A DNA stretch of 64,000 bases from Opeltia flavorubescens. Taxonomy: Eukaryota > Ascomycota > Lecanoromycetes > Teloschistales > Teloschistaceae. Under the pieces are notes generated by a model, which worked only from the letters and a program-made list of their open reading frames with translations, ran no database searches and was not told the DNA's origin. The stretch spans positions 705,889 through 769,888 of the forward strand of contig KE546982.1 in assembly GCA_000442125.1 (NCBI GenBank), given 5' to 3'. Each line of letters opens with the position of its first letter. The first letter of the stretch is position 1. Shown here piece by piece: positions 21,560 through 33,689 of this stretch. Position numbers and translations under genes: made by a program.

Positions 21560-24500
21560 GTTTACGTAGATCGGGTGTAAAATAAGCGTTGCGAGTAGCC
21601 GGTATATAGTATACGTCTCGTATATATATACCTTTTATAATTAATGAATATAGCGATAGTAAAATATAATATTTATAGCGTAAGTAAATAATTATATATA
21701 GAAAATAAATAGATAAATACAAAATTATTATTTCCGAAATTTAATAAATAATATTATATTTTATTAGCGAATTTTAAAATAAATAAAATAATTCTAGTTA
21801 AATTTTCGTTTAATAAAAGTACCTCTTTTATATTATAGAATATTATTATATTATTTTCTTTATCGCTTTTACTAATTAGTTTTATCGGAGAATAAAAGAG
21901 GAAAATATAAAGAAAAATAGTATAATTTAATATATATATCGATTTTTTTATTATTATATATATTTAAATATAATAATACTTGCGATAAACCAGAAAATTA
22001 TATAATTCTAGCCCCGATTAATTATTATATCCTAACTTTTTTAAATAGTTCTATTCGACTTTTTATCCGCGAGTTTAAATTAGCGCTATACCTTTAACTA
22101 ACGCTACTATTAAAGCGGTTACTCTAGAGTAAAAATTTTTCTAAAATTTTATCTATCTATTAGCCGAAATTTAAAAGAAAAAAAATATATTAATAGTCTA
22201 TTATCGGTAGAAAATATATATTATTTCTTTTTTTATTCTTTTTATATTATTTTTCTTCTCGCTTTTTATAAATTTTCTTATAGTTTATAAATTAAAATAA
22301 TATTAATAATAAACTCGATTTTAAATTTATAATTATATATATTATTCGAATAATAATTCTAATAATATAAATATAAATTCGATAATATTCTAGTATTAAA
22401 GTTAATACAGGCTCGTTTATTAAAAGTAGTATAGAGAATATAAAAATTTAAACCGCCGTTAATATCAAATCGAAAAGCAAACGCTAATATCTATATATTA
22501 TAAAAAAAAAAAAAGTTTTATATAATCGATAATAAAGCTTTAAAGGAAAAATATTTTTATAAAAAATATTATAATATAAATAAATAATTTAATTTTATTA
22601 TATTTATTTAATTTCTATTATTTTACTATTATAAATATTTAGTAATTAGTTTTTATAATAAAAATAATCGGAATTATATTAAAAAAAAATATTAAATATA
22701 AATATAAATTAAAAATATAATAAAAATAAACGAAAATATAATAAAATAAAAAAAAAATTTAAAATTAAAATAAAATTAAATAAATAAAAATATATAGTAA
22801 AAAAAAATAAATTATAAAAATAAAAGAATAAAACTGTAATATATTTAGTATAAAAATTAAAATAAAATAAATTTTTTATTTATTATTTTATAAATTATTA
22901 ATTTTTTTTTTTTTATATAATTCTATTAGCTTTATTTTTTCGTTTTTTTATTTTTTTTTATTTTTAATTTTTTTCCGCTTTATTAAATTTTTTTTTATTT
23001 AATAAACCGAATTAATAAATAATTTATATTATATTTTAAATTTTTATATATATTTATATAATTTTTAAATTAAAATATTATCAATATATTTTTAAAATCG
23101 TAATAAATCCTTTATTTTTTTAAAATTATAGCTAGTAAAATTATATATATAGTAATAAGTTTAAAAAACCGTATATTATTTTATAAAATAAATAAAAAAA
23201 TAAACTTTATTTAATATAAGTACTAAAAGAAAAATTATAGCGGATTCGTTAATATATAAGATAAAATAATAATAATAATTAATTAATTAATCGCGGTAAT
23301 ATTCAAAAAAATTAGATTTAATTTTTTAGTAATATATTATTTATTAGCTATAATAATCTATTTTATAATAAAAGTAAAAAAATCTAGTAAATATTAGATT
23401 ATAGAAATTCTAGTTCGAATATATTATATTTTAGCTTTTTTAATAAATTTTAATACGTTTTTTATATTAATCGAAAATTATAAAAAATATATTATTTTAA
23501 TTAAAACGATTTCTAAATTCTATAAAATTTCGAAAATTATAAAAAATAATATAAAATTTTTATATTTATAAAAAATATCTAGATATAAAATTATTATTTA
23601 AAAAATATTCTATTATTTTTATTATTTTAAATTATTTGAATTGAATTAAAAAACGGTTTTTATATTAAATTATAATTATTATATTTAAATTAGCCTGTTT
23701 TTTATTTATATAATTAGAATTTATTTTTTATTTTTTAAATTTAGCTTTTTTATTCGGCTTTTATTTAATAAAATTTACTATATTTCGATAATTATAATTA
23801 TTTTATTTTTAAATTGATTAATATTAATTATTTATATAATTTTTATTTTATTTTCGGTTATAATATTTTTATAAAAGCTATTAATAATTTTATTCGCTTT
23901 ATTAATAAACTTCTAGTTTAAAATTTCTTTTCTACGGGAGTTTATAATAGATATAATTACAAATCAAATTCTTTTAAATACTAATAAAATTAATTATAAA
24001 AAATAAAAATTTTAAAAATATCGTTTTTATCTCGAAATCAAATAGGCTATACTAATATAATAAAAACGCTAGATTTTATAAAAATAGGTTAAAATTAGTA
24101 TAAGTTAGCGATAGAATAAATATTAGCTAGTTTTTTTAAAAGAATAAATGAATATAGAAATTAAATAAAAAAAATCTAAATATTTACTAGCGATTTAATC
24201 GTTGAAAAATTTAAATAATAATTATTTAAAATTTATTAGCTTTGAATTAGTTTCGAAAAATAGCGCGGTATTATAAAAATTAAAGGTAGAAAAAAAATAA
24301 AAAAAAGTATTTAATTAAATAATTTATAAAAATTTAACCGCGATCGTTTTAATTATATATTTAAAATTATAAATAAAAATTAAATAAATTTTTAATAGTT
24401 TTTAAAAGTATTAAAAATATTTTAAATTCTTTATTTAAAAAATTTTAAAAATATATATTTATACTATTTTCTAAATAGGATTATAATAGTTTTTAAAATA

Positions 24501-25800
24501 TATTTTAAATTTAATATCCTCGATTTATAATTTTTAATAATAAAATTACTAGAAATAAATTTTATATAAATTTTATAAACGCTAGATAATATTTTTATAT
24601 AAATAATTTATATAAATATTTTAATATTTTTAAAATAATAATAATAACTAATTTTTTTTTTATTTTTTATGCTTTAACTATATATTCGGAACACGATTAT
24701 TTTATATATTAGTTTTCTATAAAAATAAAATATTTTCGATATAAATAATTATAGCTACGCTATATTTAATTTAATAAAAATCCAATCGATTTTAATAATT
24801 TTTTTAATATAATAAACTCTCGATTTTTTTTTAATATTTAGTAGATATTTATTTGAAATAATAGAATATATTTACTAATTAATTAGTAGATGCAAAAAAA
24901 TAATCGGTATTATTATTAAAATTTTACTACCTATTTAATATTTAATAATAATTTATTTTAAATAATTATAATATTTATTATTTAATTAAATCGATATATA
25001 TATTTATCTAGCTTTTATTTTATTTTTTCGAGCTATTTCGCTGCTTTAATATATTATTAGAAGCGTTAAAAGCTATATTATTTCGAATCTTTATAATCGC
25101 GTTTAATTTTTATTATCGCCTTTTTTTTATTATATTAATAAATTATTTAATTCGATATTTATTATAGTTTTAAATTGATTTTAAAAAGCCGGGTAGAAAA
25201 TAATATACTAGTTTTCGATTTTAATTTAATTCTTTAAATTTTCCGTTTAATTTTCGCTAATCTAAATATTAGTAAAATAACCGTATTATATTCTAGTTTA
25301 AAATTAAATTATAAGCTTTAAATTGAAAAATTATTTAATAGTTTTATTATATAATAATATTAGTTTTAATTTATTATATTAATTATTAAACGATTTATTA
25401 TATTTATTTATTAAAAAAGTAATAATTATAGATTTTTAATTAACTAAAAATAATTTTTATATATAATATAATTTTTGAAAAAATATACTAATAGAGATTA
25501 TAATATTTTCTATTTAATTATAAATTACCGATTCGATTAAATAAAAGATAAAATCTATAATAAAAAGAACTAGAAAATTAAAAAAATACGGTATTATTAT
25601 TTATTATTGTTCTATTAAAATATTAGCTCGAAACTAGAATAAATAACTTGATAGAATTTATAAAAATTTTATTTATAAAAATACCTTTAAACGAAGCCTA
25701 ATTAATACTAAAAAACCTAGGCCCTTATATATAATCAACCTTATAATCGACCGAGTATAAGGTTAAATATTCGAATTAGATATTTCCTTTTATATTAGGA
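21560..25800. other. AT-rich island II, probably RIP-degraded repeat
   Basis: About 4.2 kb of nearly pure A+T sequence with the same scarcity of CA/TG as island I and no coding frame. The left edge is abrupt (about 21545-21600), directly against a truncated gene. The right edge recovers over 25690-25800. Its size would suit a degraded transposon, but no terminal repeat or conserved motif survives that I can identify. Confidence 0.8.
25737..25764. repeat. short inverted repeat at the right edge of AT island II
   Basis: AACCTTAT (25737-25744) and ATAAGGTT (25757-25764) are perfect inverted arms around a 12-base loop. It may mark an element end or be chance in biased sequence. Confidence 0.4.
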
Positions 25801-26173
25801 TCAAAGGCCGTGTTGATGATTAGACTAGGATATATTCAAGAGGTAGTATGATTAAATATCAGGGAGTGAAACTCTTACTTACAATTTCGGGAGCCATGGG
25901 GTCATTGCTTATATTAATTTCGGGAGGTACCGAAACTAAGATAACGGACATCACATCAAGCGAAAGTCTTACCGATATAACATGATGTTGATTTTCCTAT
26001 CCCAGATACGGATATAGTTTTTGAATCGGTAACTTAAGCGAGCTCTTTTCTCCCCCAACGCCAAAAGTATCGACGATACCGCACTGCTAAATTGCAAGCC
26101 GAGGAACCATCTGCCTTCCAAGGCTCGTACATCGGTGCTCGGCTCCAAGGCGGGTCCTAAATACAGAACCATC

Positions 26174-27285
26174 ATGGACGCAGCAGCCGATGCACTAAAC
26201 ACTGTGCCATCTTCGCCTTCAGCATCGGCAACATCGTCGGTAGTTGCGCCGGCAGCTGCACTTTCGTCCGTTGAAGTATCGTCATCTACACCAACCATTG
26301 GAAGCCCCATCCCACCACCCTTCTCCCCTCTCACACCGGTGGCTGAAGCAGGTGCTCTATCAACGAAATACCCTACCCAGCTCGATCAAGCTGTGGATGA
26401 GGAGAACCTGGGGCGGTTTTGGAGCCCTTTTCCGCCGCTCTTCTCACTCCAAACCGAGATCCCAGGAACGACACCGTCTACAGCTCCGGCGTGCCTGCCA
26501 TTTCCAACAATTAATCTTCACCCGATAGGTATTCCACCCACGCTACACACCACCAGCCCCGACGTCGAGCAGAAAGTGCAGGTCGAGGGGACTAAGGAGG
26601 GGCTGGATCCTGATCTCATTCTTTGCACACCAGACGTCCCGAATTACGATGACTCCCCATGGTATGATCCGGCTTGGAGTTCCTTGACCGAGGATGAGTG
26701 CAAGGATTCCGTCGGTGCTGGCAGTCTATACTGGGCCGGGGTCTTCGATCCGAACACGCTGCCATCCTTCGACCCAGGTCTATCTTTTGATAAGGTGGAT
26801 AATATGGATGACTGTTTTCTTCTTGGTCTCGGGTCTCATGCCGAAGACTTCTTAGCGGATACAGGAGGGGACTCTTCTGTAGACCTTGATAATACCAACC
26901 AGTCACCGCTATTCGATTCGGGTGTTCCTATTGTAATTGAAGACTTCTTGGTGGATACAGGAGGAGAAGGAACTCTGGGTCTTGATGCTAATAACCCGAT
27001 ATTGGCATCCGATGGAGGTCCCTCAGTCTCTCGCATTTTTGTCCCTGAGGGCGCCATCTTTCCGCTACCTCAAAACTATATCGACGACGGTAGATTCTCG
27101 ACTAATATCCAATTTGACGAAGGTCCATTGATAAGTACCACGGAAAAGATAGCAGCAGGAATTGGGGATGACCTTTTACCGGGCTTTGATATTAACGATT
27201 TTCCGTTTTTTTAACTGGTATGGACGAGGATATTTATTTCGGCGTTGGCCTCTCAATTGAGGAGTTCTTGGCGGATACGGATTAG
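26174..27285 (+). CDS. acidic protein with duplicated DFLADTGG-type repeats, frameshifted near its end
   Basis: The frame is open from 26135 (a GTG); the first ATG is 26174, giving 346 residues to a TAA at 27212-27214. The N-terminal third is Ala/Ser/Thr/Pro-rich. The rest is strongly acidic with Trp/Tyr/Phe islands. Two internal repeats read EDFLADTGGDSSVDLD and EDFLVDTGGEGTLGLD. A third copy, MDEDIYFGVGLSIEEFLADT, lies downstream in another frame (27220-27285, ending in TAG). It matches the segment MDDCFLLGLGSHAEDFLADT just before repeat 1. The break falls at seven T (27206-27212): adding one T or removing two joins the frames. Acidic composition with aromatic residues recalls transcription-activation regions, but no DNA-binding domain is seen and I assign no function. 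Confidence 0.6.
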
Positions 27286-27712
27286 ACGCTTGTCGGAAAC
27301 GGATTCAGAATTCCGGAAGGTTTTCTTCTTTTCTTTCTTCTCTTTTGTCTTATCTTTGAAGGAGAAGAGAAGGGAGGAAAAAGAGGGAAGGGGAGGGCGA
27401 GAGGTCAACGCAAGACGGTGGCGAGTGCCCTGGCGATCGCACTTTGGTACCTCTTCAACTCCTTTCTTTTTTCCCTAACTCTTCTGATCGCATTCATGGC
27501 ATCGGTAGAGGCTTGTTGTAGTGAAACGAGCAAGCTTCCAACGTTGAACTTAGTGAATGATGTCGCGTCCTTGATCTATGTACGAACCAGGGCTAGCTCC
27601 ATTTCTCCCCTTTCCGGATGTCCAGAGGACCGCAACCGACTTTCGCACTTAGGACTTTTCCGGTATGTTTCAGGGTTTCCATATGTTCCTGTATTTTGCT
27701 GAGCCGCGACAT

Positions 27713-29587
27713 TTAACGTTGTACCTTGGACTTCAATTGGCTAACTTGGGTCTCAAGATCATCTGCCATTGCATCATCAGATCGTGCACCAACCGTAGGA
27801 GACGTAATGGGAGTTGTCCAGGACTGTAAGTCCCGAAGTTCGAGTGGTAGTTCTTCTGGGTTCTGGCTACCGAGAAGAACCGCAACCAAACATCGCCACA
27901 ACCCGCAGCCGTAATGTTTTGGGGGATCCAGCCCGCAAAAGCGATAGATCAATGTAATCATCACATGAATCCCGCAGTCAAAGTTACTTTCCTGCTGTGC
28001 GCTAGGCGGTTGGAGTCTCGCCCATATGACGCTCGATGGATACAACCTATACGCGAACTTGAACCAGTCTTTCTCCGCCTGACTGGGCGAATTGGTTTCG
28101 GAAGAAGATAGGGAGTCAAGGCACAGGAATTTCTCTGCCTTGACATCAATTTGACCGAGTGTCCAGTGTGCCGAATCATGAACAGGTGCGAAGACTGAAG
28201 CTGTAGATGGCGTGGGACTTCTCACGCCCCACGACGACAGCGCTTTATTTGAGTATCCTCGAGCTGTAGACGCGACCTTGTCCAGTATACGCGCCACACC
28301 ATCTAGCACGGTTCCGGACAGCCATTGACCTGGACAAAGTGTTTCTAGCGCCTTTTCGATGTTGGTCCCAGGTCGCTCAGACCCTTTAACAAAGACAGCT
28401 GCCTGCAAATGTTCGGGCATAGAAGATTGGCCCGCATGCAGCTCACGTCGATCAATGGGCCTCCTCTCGTTTCCGTCCGTCGCAATAGAATCGTCTGATG
28501 CGATGTCGATTTCGACCTTATCGTTACAGTTTACAGCATCGGAACTTTCCAGCGGTAGCGCCTGTGGTCGTGGCGTCTCTCGTGATACCTGTTCGAATGT
28601 CTTTATACTCGCCGGTACCGATGGCTTCCTTTGCGGGAATCGTACTCCACCTTGAGATATTCCCGCAGAGGCACCAGGTTTTGTAGGCAAACTATTGGTA
28701 CTGTGGGCATAAGGGTGGACTATCAGCTCTGTTTGGGTTTCGCAATGCGGTGTTCGAGTACTTGAAGTCCGTGGGTGATCGGAGAGCCAAGCATTTCCAA
28801 GGCTACCATCCAGTGTGGGCTCAGCAGGTGGTTTACTCGGTTCGTCGGCGTACTCCTGCCGTCCGGCTTCAGGTATCTCGGCCCTTTCGACGAAGGCGTC
28901 AAAGATCTGCTTGATGTCGGAGGGTACTAGAGCGGCCTTCCTTCGCACCTGCTGTCGGGGATCGAGGTAGCTTCTTTTGCTTCGCGTTTCACTCAAACTC
29001 TCAAGCTGCTTCTCTATCTCGTCCACGTCCTCGGTTACATCAGACAAATCGACGAAGTTTTTCAGAATTCCTTCAGTCCACGAGTCCGGCTGGTGCGCGG
29101 GCTTGACTAGCTCCCACGGCCACCTGTCCCACCGTTCAAAAACTTTTTTGCTGAGCCGACCGACCGGTTTTGCACGCTTTGAATACTTCTGGACAACGGC
29201 TATGAGTTCAGGAACACTGTTTCGCCAGTACGCCTCGCAGGTTAATTTCGCCTTGTAAACGGCATCTTCCACAAAAACACTGTACAGACAGTAGACGGAC
29301 TCCCAGGTTCGATGACCGTCCTTCATCAGCTGGATAAAGCCCTGATCAAAGGCCTGGAATTGCTGTCCTCTCAGCTTCTGCGTTTCGTCCTTTGCATGTC
29401 CTTGACATTCGGAGGGAGCCCATCGAAAGGCTCAAATAGAGGCTATAGAAGGGGTCAGCCCTTGAGCCACAGAGATAGGTTTCGGCAGGAGCTTACGGCA
29501 GATTCCATGCCACCCGCCACGTCAGACCTCAAACGCTTCCTTGGCCGCCTCTCCACGGTTTCGGTTTTAGATCTAGTCGAGACCATA
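27713..29587 (-). CDS. Ulp1/C48-type cysteine peptidase, copy 2, complete catalytic set
   Basis: The main frame (29326-27713) encodes 537 residues with a C-terminal Ulp1-like peptidase domain (about 325-485). The catalytic residues are His387 (SAHWTLGQID), Asp404 (CLDSL), the oxyanion Gln445 (QQESNFDCG) and Cys451. Such enzymes cleave SUMO or related modifiers; the substrate is unknown. Residues 1-300 hold a helical domain and a polar linker. The gene probably starts at ATG 29587 with a basic, NLS-like MVSTRSKTETVERRPRKR. An intron with a GTAAGC donor follows, then the segment LFEPFDGLPPNVKDMQRTK. Between about 29373 and 29392 the frame must shift to continue into QKLRGQQFQAFDQGF, so the 5' part is broken or mis-sequenced. 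Unlike copy 1, nothing in the active site is lost. It lies directly downstream of the unknown gene at 29573-30902, overlapping its frame by 15 nt. Confidence 0.8.
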
Positions 29588-30902
29588 TGATTGGGCTTTG
29601 TAAGGGGCGTCAATGAACAGAAATATCCACCCAAAGATTGATCCGCTCCGCGAGCGATGATGGAAAAAGTGATGATGATGAGGCAAAGGATGGTGCGGCA
29701 GACGGTACCAGGGCGGTAGGGCTCGATGCGGACGAGACTGGAGAGCTGAAGACTGTAGTGCAGGCGGCTCCTGAGACGTAGGGAGCATCTGGTGTGCGAT
29801 TAACATTTCAATCGCACCGGAGAAAATTGAGTAGTGGTAGATCATCTGGGATTGGCGCATGCTGTGATTTGCAGCTTCGTTGCGAGGTCTTTTATCAGGA
29901 CTTCCTTCTTTGCTGGGACTGCCCATCTTGTCCGGGCTGGCACTTCCCGGTCGCAGCGGGGGACAAAATTGTTCGGCACACCAATCTCCGGGCTTCTCTA
30001 TCCTCAACCTTTCATCGTTTCCTTCCCCGACCAATAGCAGATATCTATCTGTCCGAGTTCCCAAAAGTTTGCGCAGTGTGGGTAAGATGGCACATGCGTA
30101 TGCAGTAAGGAGGTGGTCGGATTCCACTCCGCCAATAGACCGCAGACGGCTTTGATGATAGAGGGACACGAGTTCTGGGCTTCCGAGGTCGTAGTACACG
30201 TATTGGGAACCGTTAGGAGATACAACCCAATTGAACTGCTCTTGTGTCCTTTGTCGATCGAGACGTAGAAGTAATTGGTCCCCAGCATATTTGACGCTGC
30301 GACCATCGTCGCTGTACTCGTACATCCTCTCATTTAGAAACCATCTTTGCTCCTTTACCAACACCACGTGGGTTGTTGTACCAGCTTCAGTAGAACCCAT
30401 GACCTGGCAAGAGAGATCCTGCGCTTTAACAGCTAAAGAGGTTTTTGAACGCCTAATGCCTGCATACAGGCAGGGGTCAATAGAAGGCCACCACGGAGGT
30501 AGATCATCGTGAGGAAATTGCCAAGATGCAAAGTCGGTAAAGACAGCGTATGGTTGGGTGATGTAGCAGTATAGACATTTTGGGTCGGAAGCTGAGTACA
30601 CATGGTGGTGGTAATAGAAATTTCTCCCTACCAAAACCTCTTCCATCGCTTCAAGCACTGGAGCGTCCGAGAAATTGCAAGATATTTATCTGTACCAGGC
30701 ATCCCCCGCAGCTACACCACAAGAAATCATAGGGAGAGACTTCTTGAGACCTCTGTTCGGATGATAGTATGCATTGAAGAGAAAAAGAGTGTTTTTAGTG
30801 AGAGGGTAGCCCGGATAGCAGACACGGACCTTGTGATTGATGGGGAACTCGCTACAACAGTATACAAGGTCATGTCAGTAAGTACTAGCGACGTCTTATT
30901 GC
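29573..30902 (-). pseudogene. unknown protein interrupted by one in-frame TAA
   Basis: A 361-codon frame (30658-29573, opening at a GTG) contains conserved-looking segments such as VLVGRNFYYHHHVYSASDP and PHDDLPPWWPSIDP. The same frame continues upstream through a single TAA (30688-30686) into equally protein-like sequence (KKSLPMISCGVAAGDAWYR, and before it FLFNAYYHPNRG), up to about 30850. The TAA is most simply CAA mutated to TAA, a CA-to-TA change as in RIP. A further intron (GTCAGT...GTTGTAG, about 30902-30846) may connect it to 30905-31185. The last 45 or so residues are His/Pro/Leu-rich and run into the start of the Ulp1-type gene, so the true stop may lie earlier through an unrecognised intron. 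No domain is recognised. The tight same-strand pairing with the Ulp1-type gene is the only hint of role. Confidence 0.5.
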
Positions 30903-30904
30903 AC

Positions 30905-31185
30905 TGACCATCGAAGTGGTCGCCGAAAGATGGGCTGCGCTTGAACCGAGTCAACCGTACTTGACGTCCCTGTCGCAGCCATGCCGTGGTCGAGAAGATA
31001 TACTGGTCCAGCAGCGGTACGTAAGTCTCGCGAAGGGGCTGGCTTCCGTTGTGAGTACAATTCAAGTGCTCGAGGTGCTGTCGCAATCTGCACTTTGCTT
31101 TTATTTTGGAAGCAACAAGCTGCTTGAGATGTGAGTCAAAGGGATATTCAAGGTGTATGACGTCGCGGAGAGAAGCAAGTGCCAA
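30905..31185 (-). CDS. probable 5' exon(s) of the unknown gene at 29573-30902
   Basis: An open frame with coding character (LRDVIHLEYPFDSHLKQLV, then TYVPLLDQYIFSTTAWLRQ) ends at a GTCAGT donor-like site at about 30902. The frame opens at a TTG, so an earlier exon or another start must exist. Joining to the downstream frame needs a phase different from this frame's, which implies an additional shift or intron. No domain recognised. Confidence 0.35.
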
Positions 31186-31189
31186 GAAA

Positions 31190-33480
31190 TAATCGCGGGG
31201 AATTCATTTTTGTCTACCCACCAGTAATGATAGCCGCGCTAAGCCATGTTAAGCCACATTAATAAGGATCTTTGCAGAGCTATCCTTCATGGCGAACACC
31301 GCACCCCTATGTCCCCATCGATGTTTTCCGCCAATCGAATAGAGTAAATCCATGAGAGATCGTCTTCAAACCCGTGTGTATCATTACGCCTTCTACTGCC
31401 TGAGTGCCAGAAGCTATGCATGATGAGTGACCAGCTTTCATTATGTGTGGTGCCACATGAACTAGCGCCAGATGCTCATCTCATGATAGACTTCTTATCC
31501 ATCCAATCCTAGCTAATCGAGTGCTAGCTTTATCAACTACTCGTCCGATGTACCATCCCCAAGTCGCCGCCATACAACCCAAAATTACCGAGTATTCCCC
31601 TAGTCTTACGTATGCCAAGCTATCTGTCACCGCTTACGTCAGAGCTTGGACAACCTGGGCTTGAACAGTCAAAAGGCAAAACGGCATTGCAGTATTGTTG
31701 GGAGGCACTGCTATACGTCGTAAGGGATGTAGGACATGGAAATATATATAACCGGCACACTTGGCATCTTGGATCTTGGTATCAATATCTTAATAGTGCC
31801 ATGTGCAGCAGGTTTGTCACCCTTCTGCGTTCTCTTTATGGCCTTGTGTCACGGATATCCTTCCATTGTTTTCCCGTTGGTTTGTATACATGACAGTGGA
31901 TTTTCACTAGATTTGATTTCTCATGATTCTAATTTTCTCCATGTTCAAGACACTTGACGTTTCTGAATGTTGTACTATTCATGCAGACTCTCCATCTTTT
32001 GTTCATATTCAAGCCATATGAGTTCTAATCTCCCATTGTCAAGACCCATCAATACGAATTGATCTAACAGCTGTTTTCTTGCTGCTTGGGAACACCAAAT
32101 CTTTGACCTAAGCCCTTGATTGGATCTTTGAGTCCAATTTCCATCCCACAGACTTAGTCATGTGGCGGCGTGGCTCAGAGCGGAAGGCTCCCGCGGCCGA
32201 AAGGAGAAGCTTAGTAACCCGGCGTCAGAGTTCGGATGGAATGGGAATCCTAGCTGCAGTAAATCAATTGAATCGGCTGTATCCACCTTGCAGGCAATGT
32301 TCAAGTTACCTCCACAAATTATTGACATGGAGACACGTCATACTTCGATTGCTATAGATAGCCAATCATCGGTTCGGATATTAAGTCAAAGCCTCGTTTA
32401 CAAGCTTCCTGATTCTGTCAAGCTTGGTCTTGAGTGTGACCATGAGAGAATAGATATTTCCAGGGATATATTGGCTAAAACATCCACTCCAACAACCGTT
32501 GAAGCAGAGGTGAAGGCGTTTGTCGATGAGAAGACCACGGGTATAATCGATAGTGAAGGATCTTTTGGAGCGATATCGACTTGTTAATACGTCTATAGCT
32601 TGTAATCTCTAAGCCAAAACTCTCTCTACACATTTTGGTCGAGAAATGGCAAGGTTCAAGAAGGTATAAAAAGAGCTTGTAGCACCCAGAACTTCTGATT
32701 CTTTAATCTCCTCACTTCTGATATTTTCCCATACTTTCTATAGCCTTAGACCTTGTTGACCATTGGGTTGTATTCTCTTCTCATCTTTCTATAGTTTTGG
32801 ATATTCTCAATCATTGCATTATATTCTCTTTCCATCTTTCTGTAGTCATTGATCAAAGTAGCAAACAAGCCTCCGAATTGCGATCCGCACCTTGGGAAGT
32901 GCAATCATCTAGCAGGTCTCAACAGTGACACCAGTTACAATAGCGGCGAAGAGCTCGCCAGTCAGGTGTTCATCGTAAGTACTACCAGAGTCGTCCGACA
33001 CTGCCCCTCAGTATCATCCAATATTCTGATCTCTCGTACCACGATCTTCGAAGATTCCCGTTGACTAAATCTAAGGTCTGTCCTCGAACAAATGGTATTG
33101 AGGACAGAATCCATACCTGAATCCTCCCATGCTGCCCTTTTGCGTGATGCTAAAACTACGACGGAGGTATCGTCAACGATTCGAGCCATTTTAAGCGAGG
33201 AGCGAAGAGGACTTCCAAAGGTATTCAAAATTGACGGGCTTCTACTTGATGACCCTTACTGACAAGTGGCCTCAGGTAGCAGCACTAGCTATCCGTGTGC
33301 CTACGCAGTCAACTCCGGGAGCAGGACCTCGAAGTTTAAAGATTAATCGCTGAAGCCTGAATATCATAGACAAGGTATGTGACGACTCCATCCTGTTGAT
33401 GACGAATTTACATGTTCCAAGATCAATCGAGCTAGTAGTCGACGTCTCTGAATATTCCTTCAATGAAGTTACCTGTTAGA
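31190..33480. other. decayed or non-coding region
   Basis: No recognised gene. The longest frame, 32162-32587 on plus, begins in a GC-rich patch (32160-32230) that looks different from its surroundings, but neither the protein nor an RNA fold could be named. Other open frames are short and overlapping. Confidence 0.35.
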
Positions 33481-33482
33481 CA

Positions 33483-33686
33483 ATGGTTAATACTTCAGCA
33501 GGTTTCGAAATGGCCGAAGCCGCAGCCACATATGCATCGGATGCTATGGACCCTCATAGCGTCCTAGCTGAAGATGTCTATGTCCTTTTTGATGCCGGAG
33601 GTGGAACTGTAAATCTCTTCGGCTACATGTTCGCTGCTCTCAAGCCTACCCCTCGTATCAAAGAGGTCAAGAAGGCAGGATATCTG
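33483..33686 (+). pseudogene. Hsp70-like ATPase fragment (phosphate-binding motif region)
   Basis: The frame encodes EAAATYASDAMDPHS followed by VLFDAGGGTVNLFGYMFAAL and KPTPRIKEV. This matches the middle of fungal Hsp70-like (actin-like ATPase domain) proteins, where an EAAA..YA stretch precedes the DxGGGTxDL phosphate motif. The usual Asp after TV is Asn here. No Hsp70 sequence continues in frame on either side, so this is an isolated remnant of a gene normally about 550-600 residues long. Confidence 0.7.
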
Positions 33687-33689
33687 TAA

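Noticed and set aside
25969-26334. 121-codon minus-strand frame rich in Ala/Asp
   Set aside because: It is antisense to the start of the acidic repeat protein, whose internal repeats support the plus strand.
32160-32230. GC-rich patch resembling a tRNA or rRNA piece
   Set aside because: No cloverleaf or known rRNA segment could be built; the A-box and B-box resemblance is weak.
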